DNA of 39,930 bases. Origin: Pontimonas sp. (GTDB lineage Bacteria; Actinomycetota; Actinomycetes; Actinomycetales; Microbacteriaceae). Below the pieces are notes generated by a model. The model did not search any database and was not told where the DNA came from. It saw nothing but the letters and a program-made list of their open reading frames with translations. A program made the translations under genes and the position numbers. The stretch lies in NCBI GenBank assembly GCA_028096805.1, contig JAOHDU010000008.1, positions 1 through 39,930 of the forward strand, given 5' to 3'. This document shows positions 26,586 through 34,622 of the stretch, piece after piece (the stretch's first letter is position 1; each line of letters starts with the position of its first letter).

Positions 26586-26891
26586 TTACCAGCTGGACTT
26601 CGTAATGCCCGGTAATTCGCCCCGGTGTGCCATATCGCGGAATCTCACACGAGAAACGCCATATTTCTTGAGGAAACCACGGGGGCGACCGTCGATCGAG
26701 TCGCGACCGCGAACGCGAACGGGAGAAGCATTCCGGGGAAGCTTCTGGAGCCCGATGCGAGCTGCTTCGCGTGACTCGTCTGTTCCGGCGGGGTCCACCA
26801 GAGCCTTCTTGAGCTCGAGACGCTTCTCGGCGTAGCGCTCAACAATTACTTTGCGCTGTTCGTTCTTGGCAATCATGCTTTTCTTGGCCAT
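26586..26891 (-). CDS. rpsN: Ribosomal protein S14, zinc-free form
   Basis: A 101-residue S14 of the long type without CxxC pairs. [13 protein letters not shown] opens it, and [37 protein letters not shown] (two blocks) is the conserved C-terminus. It binds 16S rRNA in the head of the 30S subunit. Third gene of rpmB-rpmG-rpsN, with its ribosome site inside the rpmG end. Confidence 0.95.
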   Translation of the reverse strand: MAKKSMIAKNEQRKVIVERYAEKRLELKKALVDPAGTDESREAARIGLQKLPRNASPVRVRGRDSIDGRPRGFLKKYGVSRVRFRDMAHRGELPGITKSSW

Positions 26892-26894
26892 GCT

Positions 26895-27062
26895 CTATCG
26901 CTCCTCGCGAAACTCAACGTGCTTACGCACTACGGGGTCGTACTTCTTCAACACCAGGCGGTCAGGGTCATTGCGGCGGTTCTTCCGGGTCACGTAGGTG
27001 TAACCGGTGCCGGCGGTGGAGCGCATCTTGATGATGGGTCGGACATCTTGTGCTTTAGCCAC
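26895..27062 (-). CDS. rpmG: Ribosomal protein L33, zinc-free form
   Basis: A 55-residue protein read between rpsN and rpm[21 protein letters not shown], then [20 protein letters not shown] and a C-terminus ending EFREER. It has no cysteines, so it is the zinc-independent form. GTG 27062 shares one base with the rpmB stop (TAGTG). Confidence 0.93.
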   Translation of the reverse strand: MAKAQDVRPIIKMRSTAGTGYTYVTRKNRRNDPDRLVLKKYDPVVRKHVEFREER

Positions 27063-27298
27063 TAGAGCTTCACTCCTTTGCGCATGAGCTCTGCGACGAC
27101 GGATTCGATGCCGCGAGAGTCGATGGTTTTAATTCCCTTGGTGGACAGTGTCAACGTCACACTGCGCTTCAGCGAGGGGACGAAGTACGTCTTCTTCTGG
27201 ATGTTCGGGTCAAAACGACGCTTCGTGCGTCGGTGTGAGTGCGAAATGTTGTGTCCGAAGCCGGGTTTGGCTCCTGTTACTTGGCAGACTGCTGCCAT
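27062..27298 (-). CDS. rpmB: Ribosomal protein L28, zinc-free form
   Basis: A 78-residue L28 with [20 protein letters not shown] and [17 protein letters not shown]. Only one cysteine is present, so the four-cysteine zinc site is absent. It heads rpmB-rpmG-rpsN and has a CAGGAGG ribosome site. A stable stem-loop lies 67 bases upstream. Confidence 0.95.
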   Translation of the reverse strand: MAAVCQVTGAKPGFGHNISHSHRRTKRRFDPNIQKKTYFVPSLKRSVTLTLSTKGIKTIDSRGIESVVAELMRKGVKL

Positions 27299-27364
27299 GG
27301 TTCCTCCTGTTAGTGGTTACCGTAGAGCGAAAGCCCTACCCAAGGTCACTTGTCGGCACGCGAT

Positions 27365-27399
27365 CGTCAGGTTTCCATCCCTTCGGGATGAGACTGACG
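27365..27399 (-). promoter_or_regulatory. Two-tier stem-loop upstream of rpmB
   Basis: Outer arms CGTCAG/CTGACG and inner arms CATCCC/GGGATG around a three-base loop, within the 143-bp gap between zur and rpmB. Beside it (27409-27436) is a second fold, GGCG-CCCAC-TCGC-GTGGG with a bulge and CGCC. They may terminate the znu-zur message or form the leader of the ribosomal-protein message. No T-run is present. Confidence 0.45.
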
Positions 27400-27441
27400 T
27401 GCGTACAAGGCGCCCACTCGCGTGGGAGCCAACGCCTAAGA

Positions 27442-27843
27442 CTACGCGCTCGCTTCGCGGGTAGCAACCCCTTGGCACTCTGAGCACGTCCCAAAGATGT
27501 CCACGATGTGCTGGGGGTCTCCGAAACCGTGCTCGCGAGCCACGTCGTGCGCCCAGGACTCCACCGCATCGGCCTCGATTTCCACGGTAAGCCCGCACCC
27601 ACGACAGATCAAGTGGTGGTGGTGACCGGGAGAGCACGCCCGGAAGAGGTTCTCGCCCTCACGAGAGAGGGCATCCGCTGCTCCCTCTTCCGCGAGGGAA
27701 TTAAGGGTTCGGTAGACCGTGGCAAGCCCAATGCTGGACCCCGCCTCCTTCAGTGTGTAGTGCAGGTCCTGGGCGCTCACAAAGCTGGGGGTTTTCTCGA
27801 GAGCGCGCCACACTTCTTCACGCTGTTTGGTGTTGCGCTTCAT
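27442..27843 (-). CDS. zur: Zur, Fur-family zinc uptake repressor
   Basis: A 133-residue Fur-type regulator. The winged helix contains STVYRTL-like GLATVYRTLNSLAEEG (about 40-55). The metal-binding part has SPGHHHHLICRGCG and, near the C-terminus, GTCSECQG, giving the two CxxC pairs of a structural zinc site. Overlap with znuC as ATGA and the znuA operator support Zur over Fur. It represses zinc uptake when zinc is sufficient. Confidence 0.85.
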   Translation of the reverse strand: MKRNTKQREEVWRALEKTPSFVSAQDLHYTLKEAGSSIGLATVYRTLNSLAEEGAADALSREGENLFRACSPGHHHHLICRGCGLTVEIEADAVESWAHDVAREHGFGDPQHIVDIFGTCSECQGVATREASA

Positions 27844-28631
27844 GCTCCCCCCTCCGTGTGGTGATGCGACGTGTCGTGCGCATCATCAATAATTCCACCC
27901 TCTCCGGTTTGTCCCGGGTGAAGCAACCCCAAACCATAGGCGGTAGCGAGATTGTCATTGGATAGTGCCTGCTCGGGTGGGCCGCTCGCCACCACGTAGC
28001 CACTAACCAAAATGACATGATCGGCTGCCCGGGCCTCTTCCAGATCGTGCGTGGTGAACACGACCGAGCACCCGCGTGCCGGTTCGTCGTGGATGATGTC
28101 ATCGATCGTCTGAGCAGACTGGATGTCGAGGCCCGTCAGGGGTTCATCCATCAACAACACAGTGTGGTCTTGAGCGAGAGCCTGAGCCACAAAGACTCGT
28201 TGGCGCTGTCCGCCAGAAAGCCGGAACACCTGGCGGTCAGCGAGATCATCAATCCGCAACAGCTCCATCACATCCTGAACAGCCTGCTTATCGCTTTCCG
28301 CTAACCGCCGAAAGGGCCCCACAGTGGCGTACCGACCCATGGTGACCACTTCTCGGACGGTCATGGGGGTACCGGGGGAAACATTCATGTGCTGCAACAC
28401 GTAAGCAACATCGTTTCTCGCCTCAGCCGGTGTACGGCCCCCCACATCCAAGGTGCCCTGTGAGAGAGGTAACAGCGCCGTCATGGCGTGCAAGAGGGTT
28501 GACTTGCCGCTGCCGTTGGGCCCAATGACGGCGGTGATGGCAGCTTCGGGCACAGTGAAATCCGAGGCCCGAAGAGCAATGCGCCCATCGCGCTCGACCA
28601 CCACACCACTTCCCGTCATGATGTTTGTCAT
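27840..28631 (-). CDS. znuC: Zinc ABC transporter ATPase
   Basis: A 263-residue ABC ATPase. Walker A is GPNGSGKST, the signature LSGGQRQRVFVAQAL, Walker B VLLMDEP and the switch histidine lies in TTHDLEEAR. The C-terminus ends in a histidine-rich HDTSHHHTEGG that may bind zinc. Overlaps znuB and zur by 4 bp each. Confidence 0.9.
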   Translation of the reverse strand: MTNIMTGSGVVVERDGRIALRASDFTVPEAAITAVIGPNGSGKSTLLHAMTALLPLSQGTLDVGGRTPAEARNDVAYVLQHMNVSPGTPMTVREVVTMGRYATVGPFRRLAESDKQAVQDVMELLRIDDLADRQVFRLSGGQRQRVFVAQALAQDHTVLLMDEPLTGLDIQSAQTIDDIIHDEPARGCSVVFTTHDLEEARAADHVILVSGYVVASGPPEQALSNDNLATAYGLGLLHPGQTGEGGIIDDAHDTSHHHTEGGA

Positions 28632-29464
28632 GCGCTCACCGGCTGTCGAATCGAGCGAAGCAGGCTTTGGAGAGACAGCACGAGGAAGAACAGGACAATG
28701 GGGACGAGTGCCATGGTTGCCGAAGCGGCAATCCCCCAGTGGTAGCTCAGCACTAGCCCTGCCCAGACAGAAAAAACGCCAATCACTCCAGCGACGACCA
28801 TCATCGCGCGAATAGTGCCCGTCAGCAGGCTGGCCGTGGCAGGCGGCCCCACCAATAGGCCAAACACCAGAAGGGTTCCCACCGACTGGTAGGAGCCGAT
28901 CACGGCAAGCGCAATCAATATCAACAGCGCCGCGTGGGCTATTCGTGGTCGCATTCCCAACAGCTCAGCCTTGTCCCGACTCAAACTCAGCGCCACCAGT
29001 GGCCGATAGAGCAGCAAGGAAGCTATCAACACAACGCCGAGCACTATTAGTTGCCCGAGGATATCTGCTGTTGTCACACCGAGCGCGTCACCAAACAGGA
29101 TGCTGGTTAGTGACCCCGAATAGGAATCCATCCGCGAGATGATCACAACACCCAGGGCCAACATGCCGACAAAAAGTAGCCCGATAGACGTGTCTTCGCC
29201 CAACACCGTTTTACGCTGAACCAGTTCGATGGCAGCAACCATTACGGCCGCCGCTACCGCGGCACCTAGGAGCGGATTGATATCCAACACGACCGCCGCG
29301 GCGACCCCGGGAACAACTCCGTGAACGAACGCGTCGCCGAAAAAGCTCATTCCTCGGAGGACTAGCCAGGTACCGACGGTGGAGGCCATCAGGGCGGCTA
29401 ACACACCGCCGAGCAGTGCCCGTTGCTGGAAGCCCAGCTCAAACGGCTCTACAAACCAGTCCAC
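28628..29464 (-). CDS. znuB: Zinc ABC transporter permease
   Basis: A 278-residue ABC-3 type permease with about eight membrane helices. RGMSFFGDAFVHGVVPGVA near residue 38 is the characteristic segment, with FGDALGVTTADI further on. It forms the channel for zinc (or manganese) with the adjacent ATPase and binding protein. Four bp separate it from znuA. Confidence 0.9.
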   Translation of the reverse strand: MDWFVEPFELGFQQRALLGGVLAALMASTVGTWLVLRGMSFFGDAFVHGVVPGVAAAVVLDINPLLGAAVAAAVMVAAIELVQRKTVLGEDTSIGLLFVGMLALGVVIISRMDSYSGSLTSILFGDALGVTTADILGQLIVLGVVLIASLLLYRPLVALSLSRDKAELLGMRPRIAHAALLILIALAVIGSYQSVGTLLVFGLLVGPPATASLLTGTIRAMMVVAGVIGVFSVWAGLVLSYHWGIAASATMALVPIVLFFLVLSLQSLLRSIRQPVSA

Positions 29465-29468
29465 TGAC

Positions 29469-30626
29469 CTAGTCTGTCAGTGCTTGCGCGATGAGAGTAG
29501 CGTTCGTTGTCATCATCTGGACATACGTGGTGGCCTCGGAGTCCGGCCCTCCCAAGCTTCCGATGAACAAGCTCACCACCTGGACATCTCTGCCCACCTC
29601 TTCGGCAACCACGTCCAGGACGTCCTGTCCGAGAGCGGTATTCCCAAAGATGGCGGGAACATTGCGATCCTGAATAACGCCCACGAGCGTCGCTAACTCT
29701 TGCGAGTTTGGTTCACCCAGTGTTGAACCGCCAGGAATGACGACTCCGGCCACGGTGTAGCCGTAACGCTGTGCGAAATACTCGAGTGCGTCGTGGTCGG
29801 TGACAAGAACGCGCTGGCCCTCGGGGACGGATTCGAGAATGTCCATGACCGACCGTTCAGCACTTTCAATTTTTTCCGCAATCTGGTCTCCACATACTTC
29901 GAATCCGCCCCCGGCGATGGTCTGAAGCTGCTCGCCGATCAGCTCAGCGGCATCGGCCATCCGGTCCATATCAAGCCAAAAATGGGGGTCCAACCCGCCT
30001 GCGTGGTCGTGGTCGTGGTCGTGCCCTTCTTCCTCCGAGTGCTCCTCATCAGACTCGTCATCCTCGTGCGCGTGATCGTCGTCGTAAGCTTCTTCTTCTG
30101 CGTGCTCCTCGTGACCGTGATCGTCGTCGTCGTGCGCTTCTTCTTCCGAATGGTCTTCCGAGGAGTCCTCATCGTGGTCGTGGTCGTCATGCTCTTCTTT
30201 TCCCTCCGCGCTACCACCACCGAAAGAGATGGGGTCGAGTTGCGCAGCAACTCTCAGCACGGCAGCGCCATCGGCTTCGATGCTCTGGAGTGCCGGAAGC
30301 AGGCCCTCCTCAAGTCCCAATCCATTCACGACGACTAAGTCAGCAGCCGCCATCTGCCCTACTTGCGCGGAGGAGGGCTGGAAATCATGAGGGTCGGCGC
30401 CGACGGGCATAACGGTGGTGACGGTGGAATCATCGCCGGTCTCGCAGCGAACAATGTCCCGCACCACATCGCCCAGCATTGTGGTGCTGACGACTACAGA
30501 CAGGCCGGAGCCTTCGGTGACAGTCGTGGTCGTGGGCTCTACCTCCGCAGGAGAGCCCATAGTGCAACCGGTCAGGGCGAACGCGGAAGCAACCGCGAGG
30601 ATGGAGAAAGATGTGGCGTTTGTCAT
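29469..30626 (-). CDS. znuA: Zinc-binding lipoprotein with long His/Asp/Glu tract
   Basis: A cluster A-I metal-binding lipoprotein of about 385 residues. A signal peptide ends in the lipobox LTGC. Zinc ligands are likely the histidines in GADPHDF and GLDPHFWLD, the VTDHDALEYF histidine and the aspartate in LGQDVLD. Between the first two is a tract of about 63 residues made almost only of His, Asp, Glu and Ser/Ala, with imperfect repeats around EEEAHDDDDHGHEEHA and EEEAYDDDHAHEDDES. Such a loop usually gathers zinc and passes it on; here it is long and highly acidic. ATG 30626 follows TAGAGT and seven bases; GTG 30635 with AAGG before it is an alternative. Confidence 0.9.
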   Translation of the reverse strand: MTNATSFSILAVASAFALTGCTMGSPAEVEPTTTTVTEGSGLSVVVSTTMLGDVVRDIVRCETGDDSTVTTVMPVGADPHDFQPSSAQVGQMAAADLVVVNGLGLEEGLLPALQSIEADGAAVLRVAAQLDPISFGGGSAEGKEEHDDHDHDEDSSEDHSEEEAHDDDDHGHEEHAEEEAYDDDHAHEDDESDEEHSEEEGHDHDHDHAGGLDPHFWLDMDRMADAAELIGEQLQTIAGGGFEVCGDQIAEKIESAERSVMDILESVPEGQRVLVTDHDALEYFAQRYGYTVAGVVIPGGSTLGEPNSQELATLVGVIQDRNVPAIFGNTALGQDVLDVVAEEVGRDVQVVSLFIGSLGGPDSEATTYVQMMTTNATLIAQALTD

Positions 30627-30633
30627 GACGATC

Positions 30634-30663
30634 ACTCTAAACCTTATTGAGAATGATTGTCAA
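30634..30663 (-). promoter_or_regulatory. znuA promoter
   Basis: On the minus strand TTGACA (30658-30663), 18 bases, TAGAGT (30634-30639), then seven bases to ATG 30626. It overlaps the Zur box. Confidence 0.55.
30648..30662. promoter_or_regulatory. Zur box
   Basis: TGAGAATGATTGTCA, a perfect TGAnAATnATTnTCA dyad. It covers most of the -35 and spacer of the znuA promoter, so bound Zur would block RNA polymerase. Confidence 0.8.
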
Positions 30664-30665
30664 CA

Positions 30666-31964
30666 TCAGTCTAGGAGCAGTGCAGGTTCCTCCATCACGC
30701 TGGCCACATCAGCCACGAAGCGGCTTGCTACGTCCCCATCCACGACCCGGTGGTCAAAGCTCGCGGCGACCGTAGTGACCATGCGTGATCGCACTTCGCC
30801 CTCGACAATCCAGGGCTTGGGCTTAATCGTGCCCAAGGCGACAATGCTGACCTCACCGGGGTTCAGAATCGGCGTTCCCGTGTCGACGCCGAACGAGCCC
30901 AAGTTGGTGATCGTGATGGTGCCCTGCCGCATATCCTCGGGGGCGGTCTTACCTTCACGCGCGGTCGTCGTGAGTTTCTCCAGCGCAATTGCTAGTTCTT
31001 TCAGGCTCAGCGTCTGGGCTTCCTTGACGTTGGGCACGATCAGCCCCCGTGGTGTTGCCGCCGCAACCCCCATATTGACGAAGTGGTGAACGATAATTTC
31101 CTCGTCCGTCCAGGTCGAGTTCACGGTGGGATTGCGTTGAACAGCCCAAATCATGGCCTTGACCATGACCAAGAGGGGAGAGACCTTGATGCCAGCAAAG
31201 TCGGGTGAAGCCTTGAGTCGCTTCACGAAGTCCATTGTTCGGGTCGCGTCCACATCAACAAAAACGGACACGTGGGGAGCGGTGAACATCGAAGTGACCA
31301 TCGCCTGAGCAATAGCCTTCCGAACTCCCTTGACGGGGATTCGGTCCTCCCTGTTTTCCGGCCACGCCGGCGTCTCAAGATTCTTGAACACAGTCGCCTG
31401 GCCGGCGTCGCGGATCACGTCTTCGCGGGTAACCTCACCGCCGGCACCGGTGGCCGTCACACTGGCAAGTTCGACGCCCAAGTCTTTCGCAAGCTTCCGG
31501 ATGGGCGGCTTGGCTAACACCGCCTCGCCAGGCTGGGTTGCGACCGGCGCAGGAGCGGGTTCGGCGGGCGCCGCTGGCTGGGCCCGCCGTCGCCTGGAGA
31601 CGGTTTCTTTCGGTCCCGTTCCGTAACCCACAAGATTTTTTACCGGCGGAGCGTCGTCGGCGCTCACGCTGCCGGCCACATCGGCGACGGCCTCGTCCAC
31701 GGTGGAATCTTCGGTGGCTTCGCCCTCACCGCGAACAGAAATGATGGGGGCACCCACTTGAACCGTGTCCCCCTCTTGGGCGAGCAGCTCGTTGACCACT
31801 CCGACAAACGGGGAGGGCAGCTCAACGAGCGACTTAGCGGTCTCGATTTCGCAGACAATCTGGTTAACCGCAATCTCATCGCCTGGCTTGACTCGCCACT
31901 GAACGATTTCTGCTTCGGTCAGCCCTTCACCGACGTCCGGCAGCGGGAAAGTGAAATCAGCCAT
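30666..31964 (-). CDS. 2-oxoacid dehydrogenase E2 (acyltransferase)
   Basis: A 432-residue E2 core protein. The lipoyl domain (1-80) has the lipoylated lysine in [14 protein letters not shown] (K44). An Ala/Pro-rich linker leads to the peripheral-subunit-binding domain ([20 protein letters not shown], at about 154-173). The catalytic domain ends with FDHRVVDGD, holding the active-site histidine and aspartate. It transfers the acyl group to CoA. The set resembles branched-chain (BCKDH) or pyruvate complexes; actinobacteria usually use AceE for pyruvate, so branched-chain is favoured. No E3 gene is present here. Confidence 0.9.
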   Translation of the reverse strand: MADFTFPLPDVGEGLTEAEIVQWRVKPGDEIAVNQIVCEIETAKSLVELPSPFVGVVNELLAQEGDTVQVGAPIISVRGEGEATEDSTVDEAVADVAGSVSADDAPPVKNLVGYGTGPKETVSRRRRAQPAAPAEPAPAPVATQPGEAVLAKPPIRKLAKDLGVELASVTATGAGGEVTREDVIRDAGQATVFKNLETPAWPENREDRIPVKGVRKAIAQAMVTSMFTAPHVSVFVDVDATRTMDFVKRLKASPDFAGIKVSPLLVMVKAMIWAVQRNPTVNSTWTDEEIIVHHFVNMGVAAATPRGLIVPNVKEAQTLSLKELAIALEKLTTTAREGKTAPEDMRQGTITITNLGSFGVDTGTPILNPGEVSIVALGTIKPKPWIVEGEVRSRMVTTVAASFDHRVVDGDVASRFVADVASVMEEPALLLD

Positions 31965-31987
31965 GTCTGCTCCTTATTCCTGCACCA

Positions 31988-32962
31988 CTAGTAAGCCATG
32001 CTTCGGTCGACAGCATCCAGAATTCGATCGACGTCTGGAAGGTAGTGACTCTCCAGCCGTGCAGGGGGGAAAGGCGTGTTAAAACCGCTGACGCGCAGGA
32101 CCGGCGCCTCCATCAGGTAAAAAGCCTTCTCGGTCATTGTTGCTGCAATCTCGCTGCCCAGGCTGGCCTGAGAGGGTGCCTCTTGCGCAATCACCAGTCG
32201 TTGGGTTTTGGTGACCGATTCCTCGATTGTCCGATAGTCAATCGGCGACAACGACCGAAGATCCACCACCTCAGCGCTGACCCCTTCGCTTTGGGCGACA
32301 TCGGCTGCCTGCAACAGCATGCTCACCATCGCGCCGTGCCCGACGAGCGTCACATCAGATCCCTCCCGCACCACGGCTGCCTGAGTCATGGCGGGTGCGG
32401 GTGTGGCGTCATCGACGGGGGCTTTGTGCCAGTAGCGGCTCTTGGGCTCCAGGAAAATCACCGGGTCGTCGCTGGCGATGGCCTGTTGAATCATCCAGAA
32501 AGCGTCGTTGGGGCTTGCCGGCGAAATGACCCGCAGCCCGGCAGTGTGAGCGAAGTACGCTTCGGGGCTTTCCTGGTGGTGCTCCACCGCACCGATATGC
32601 CCGCCATAAGGAATACGAATCACGACGGGGAACGACTGAGTTCCCTCATGGCGGGCCGTTTGCTTCGCAAGCTGAGTCACAATCTGGTCGAAAGCGGGGT
32701 ACACAAAACCATCGAACTGAATTTCACACACCGGCCGATAGCCGCGCATAGCCAAACCGATGGCGGTTCCCACAATTCCCGATTCAGCCAGGGGGGTGTC
32801 CACCACCCTGTTGGGCCCGAACTGCTCCTGCAGTCCCTCAGTGACGCGGAAAACTCCGCCCAGTTGGGCGATGTCCTCGCCCATCACCATGACCTTGTTG
32901 TTCTCGACCATTGCAGTGCGAAGGCCCTCGTTGATGGCTTTGGCCATGGGAAGCTCGTGCAT
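31988..32962 (-). CDS. 2-oxoacid dehydrogenase E1 beta
   Basis: A 324-residue transketolase-like beta subunit. MHELPMAKAINEGLRTAM, GEDIAQLGGVFRVTEGL and DTPLAESGIVGTAIG are the conserved TPP-side segments. IRIPYGGHIGAVEHHQESPEAYFAHTAGL and FLEPKSRYW follow (the first quoted in parts: PYGGHIGAVEHHQESPEAYF). ATG 32962 overlaps the E1 alpha stop as TAATG; the longer frame from 33010 is therefore rejected. It ends 23 bp before E2. Confidence 0.92.
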   Translation of the reverse strand: MHELPMAKAINEGLRTAMVENNKVMVMGEDIAQLGGVFRVTEGLQEQFGPNRVVDTPLAESGIVGTAIGLAMRGYRPVCEIQFDGFVYPAFDQIVTQLAKQTARHEGTQSFPVVIRIPYGGHIGAVEHHQESPEAYFAHTAGLRVISPASPNDAFWMIQQAIASDDPVIFLEPKSRYWHKAPVDDATPAPAMTQAAVVREGSDVTLVGHGAMVSMLLQAADVAQSEGVSAEVVDLRSLSPIDYRTIEESVTKTQRLVIAQEAPSQASLGSEIAATMTEKAFYLMEAPVLRVSGFNTPFPPARLESHYLPDVDRILDAVDRSMAY

Positions 32963-34077
32963 TACTGCCCCTCTTCCAGCGACTGGGTGTATTCCTTGAG
33001 CCACTCCCACTCATCGCTCATCAGCGCGTGGTCTTCGGTATACACGTGACGGAAGATGTCTTCCAAGGGCGGGTCTTCGATCGCCAATGTGCGGCGCCGA
33101 ATATCGGCTGCGTAATCGTCGGCTTCCTCGGCTACCGAATCAAAGAATGTGCCCTCAACGCCTTGTCCCTGCAGGAACGCGCGGAACCGGTCGATGGGGT
33201 CATGCGCTTGCCAAAACGCCAACTCGTCTTCATCGCGGTATTTCGTCGGGTCATCACTCGTGGTGTGGGCGCCAATGCGGTACGTGAGCGCTTCAATGAA
33301 ATGTGGTCCCTGGCCAGCGCGGGCGGCATCTAGTGACAGTCGGGTCGCCGCGTAGCTCATCAAAGCGTCGTTGCCGTCGATCTGCACGCTGGGAAGACCA
33401 AAGCCTGCCGCCCGCTCAAAAAGCGGGGTGCGCGACTGCACACGAACGGGGACAGAAATTGCCCAGTGATTGTTTTGCAAGAAAAACACCTGAGGCGTCT
33501 GGTAGCTCTGAGCAAAGATGAAGGCTTCGTTCGTGTCGCCCTCGCTGCTGGCGCCGTCGCCGAAATAGACCATGACCGCTTCGTCCTTATCGGGGTTTCC
33601 CGTCGAACACGCTCCGTCGTATCCGATACCCATGGCGTAACCGGTGGCGTGAAGTGTCTGTGAGGCCAACACCAGGGTGTACAAGTGGAAGTTGTTGGTC
33701 TTCTTAGGGTCCCAACCGCCATTGGTTACGCCACGAAGCATGCGGATGATGTCCAACAGGTCAAGCCCTCGCACATATCCCACCGTGTGTTCACGGTAGG
33801 CGGGAAAAATATGGTCTTGAGGTCGCGAGGCAAAGGCAGAGCCCACCTGCGCCGCCTCTTGGCCAATACTCGGGACCCACAAAGCCATATGGCCCTGCCG
33901 TTGGAGGTTTCCGGCTTCAACATCGAACCGTCTCACCACGGTCATCACCCGATAGAACTCACGGAAATCTGCCTCAGTCAGATGCGAGATGGCCTGGTGA
34001 TATTGGTCAAGTCCGTCACCTTGCACCAAGGTGCCATCTTGATTCAAGAGCCGGAGCGTCGAATCCGTGTAAGGCAT
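32962..34077 (-). CDS. 2-oxoacid dehydrogenase E1 alpha
   Basis: A 371-residue TPP-dependent alpha subunit. The TPP motif runs from GDGASSEGDTNEA (G173 onward) to the asparagines in FFLQNNHWAISVPV (N202). QEAAQVGSAFA and the phosphorylation-loop counterpart YRIGAHTTSDDPTKY are present. It decarboxylates the 2-oxoacid and passes the acyl unit to lipoate of E2. The ATG follows TAGGTT and six bases, so the whole operon may begin with a leaderless message. Confidence 0.92.
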   Translation of the reverse strand: MPYTDSTLRLLNQDGTLVQGDGLDQYHQAISHLTEADFREFYRVMTVVRRFDVEAGNLQRQGHMALWVPSIGQEAAQVGSAFASRPQDHIFPAYREHTVGYVRGLDLLDIIRMLRGVTNGGWDPKKTNNFHLYTLVLASQTLHATGYAMGIGYDGACSTGNPDKDEAVMVYFGDGASSEGDTNEAFIFAQSYQTPQVFFLQNNHWAISVPVRVQSRTPLFERAAGFGLPSVQIDGNDALMSYAATRLSLDAARAGQGPHFIEALTYRIGAHTTSDDPTKYRDEDELAFWQAHDPIDRFRAFLQGQGVEGTFFDSVAEEADDYAADIRRRTLAIEDPPLEDIFRHVYTEDHALMSDEWEWLKEYTQSLEEGQ

Positions 34078-34083
34078 ACGTCT

Positions 34084-34089
34084 AACCTA
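34084..34089 (-). promoter_or_regulatory. -10 box, leaderless promoter of the E1 alpha operon
   Basis: TAGGTT on the minus strand, six bases (AGACGT), then ATG 34077. Confidence 0.55.
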
Positions 34090-34190
34090 GCGGCGGCACT
34101 TTCGCAGGGCCGCCATTCCTGGCCCACAAAGCGCCCCCACCAACGTCGTCTTTCTGACACAACCCGCTAGCGAAATATTCCACAGCCGGG

Positions 34191-34196
34191 CATAGT
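34191..34196 (+). promoter_or_regulatory. -10-like box before the YvlD/holin-like gene
   Basis: CATAGT, six bases (TAGGGG), then ATG 34203. The first base departs from TAnnnT, but the spacing is the same as in the leaderless set. Confidence 0.4.
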
Positions 34197-34202
34197 TAGG
34201 GG

Positions 34203-34622
34203 ATGTTTCGCTTCTTTGCTCGACTGCTGATCAACTCCCTGGCCTTAGCCGTAGCAGTGTGGATTGTTCCTGGTCTCACCATGGTCCCCTACGGAGAGGG
34301 AGCGGAGCTGTTTGCTGGCGGACCCAGTCTTCCTGTTGTGCTCAGCTACGTCCTCTTCGCCTTTATCTTTGGTTTGATCAATGGCGTGGTGGGTAACGCC
34401 ATTCGCATTGTGGCCTTTCCGATCTACCTGCTCACGCTAGGGCTCGTGTCCCTGGTTGTGAACGGTGTTCTGCTTCTCTTAGTGAACCTGGTGTCCGAAG
34501 GGCTGGGGTTTGGCCTCTTTGTCGAGGACTTCTACTGGGGCATTATCGGGGCCTTGGTGCTGAGTTTGACCAGCTGGATTATCGGCATGGTCTTGCGGCC
34601 ACTCGTCAAAAAGCGCCGCTAG
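34203..34622 (+). CDS. YvlD-like four-helix membrane protein (phage holin superfamily IV)
   Basis: A 139-residue membrane protein with four helices: LLINSLALAVAVWIVPGL, then VVLSYVLFAFIFGLINGVV, PIYLLTLGLVSLVVNGVLLL and GIIGALVLSLTSWIIGMVL. The pattern FGLINGVVGN...LTLGLVSLVVNG is that of the YvlD/Phage_holin_4_2 family, widespread in chromosomes. No lysin or phage gene is near, so it is not evidence of a prophage. Role unknown; relatives are linked to envelope stress. Its end overlaps the convergent hydrolase by 4 bp. Confidence 0.85.
   Translation: MFRFFARLLINSLALAVAVWIVPGLTMVPYGEGAELFAGGPSLPVVLSYVLFAFIFGLINGVVGNAIRIVAFPIYLLTLGLVSLVVNGVLLLLVNLVSEGLGFGLFVEDFYWGIIGALVLSLTSWIIGMVLRPLVKKRR

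Noticed and set aside
27299-27441. A Zur box expected before the zinc-free ribosomal proteins.
   Set aside because: No TGAnAATnATTnTCA-like dyad is present in the gap; the nearest A/T-rich stretch does not fit.
29793-30338. A plus-strand open frame with long Val/Phe/Leu runs that looks like a membrane protein.
   Set aside because: It is the antisense of the His/Asp/Glu repeats of znuA; codons for acidic residues read as hydrophobic ones on the other strand.
34203-34622. A 'phage holin' superfamily protein suggesting a prophage.
   Set aside because: The family is common in bacterial chromosomes and no phage gene lies nearby.
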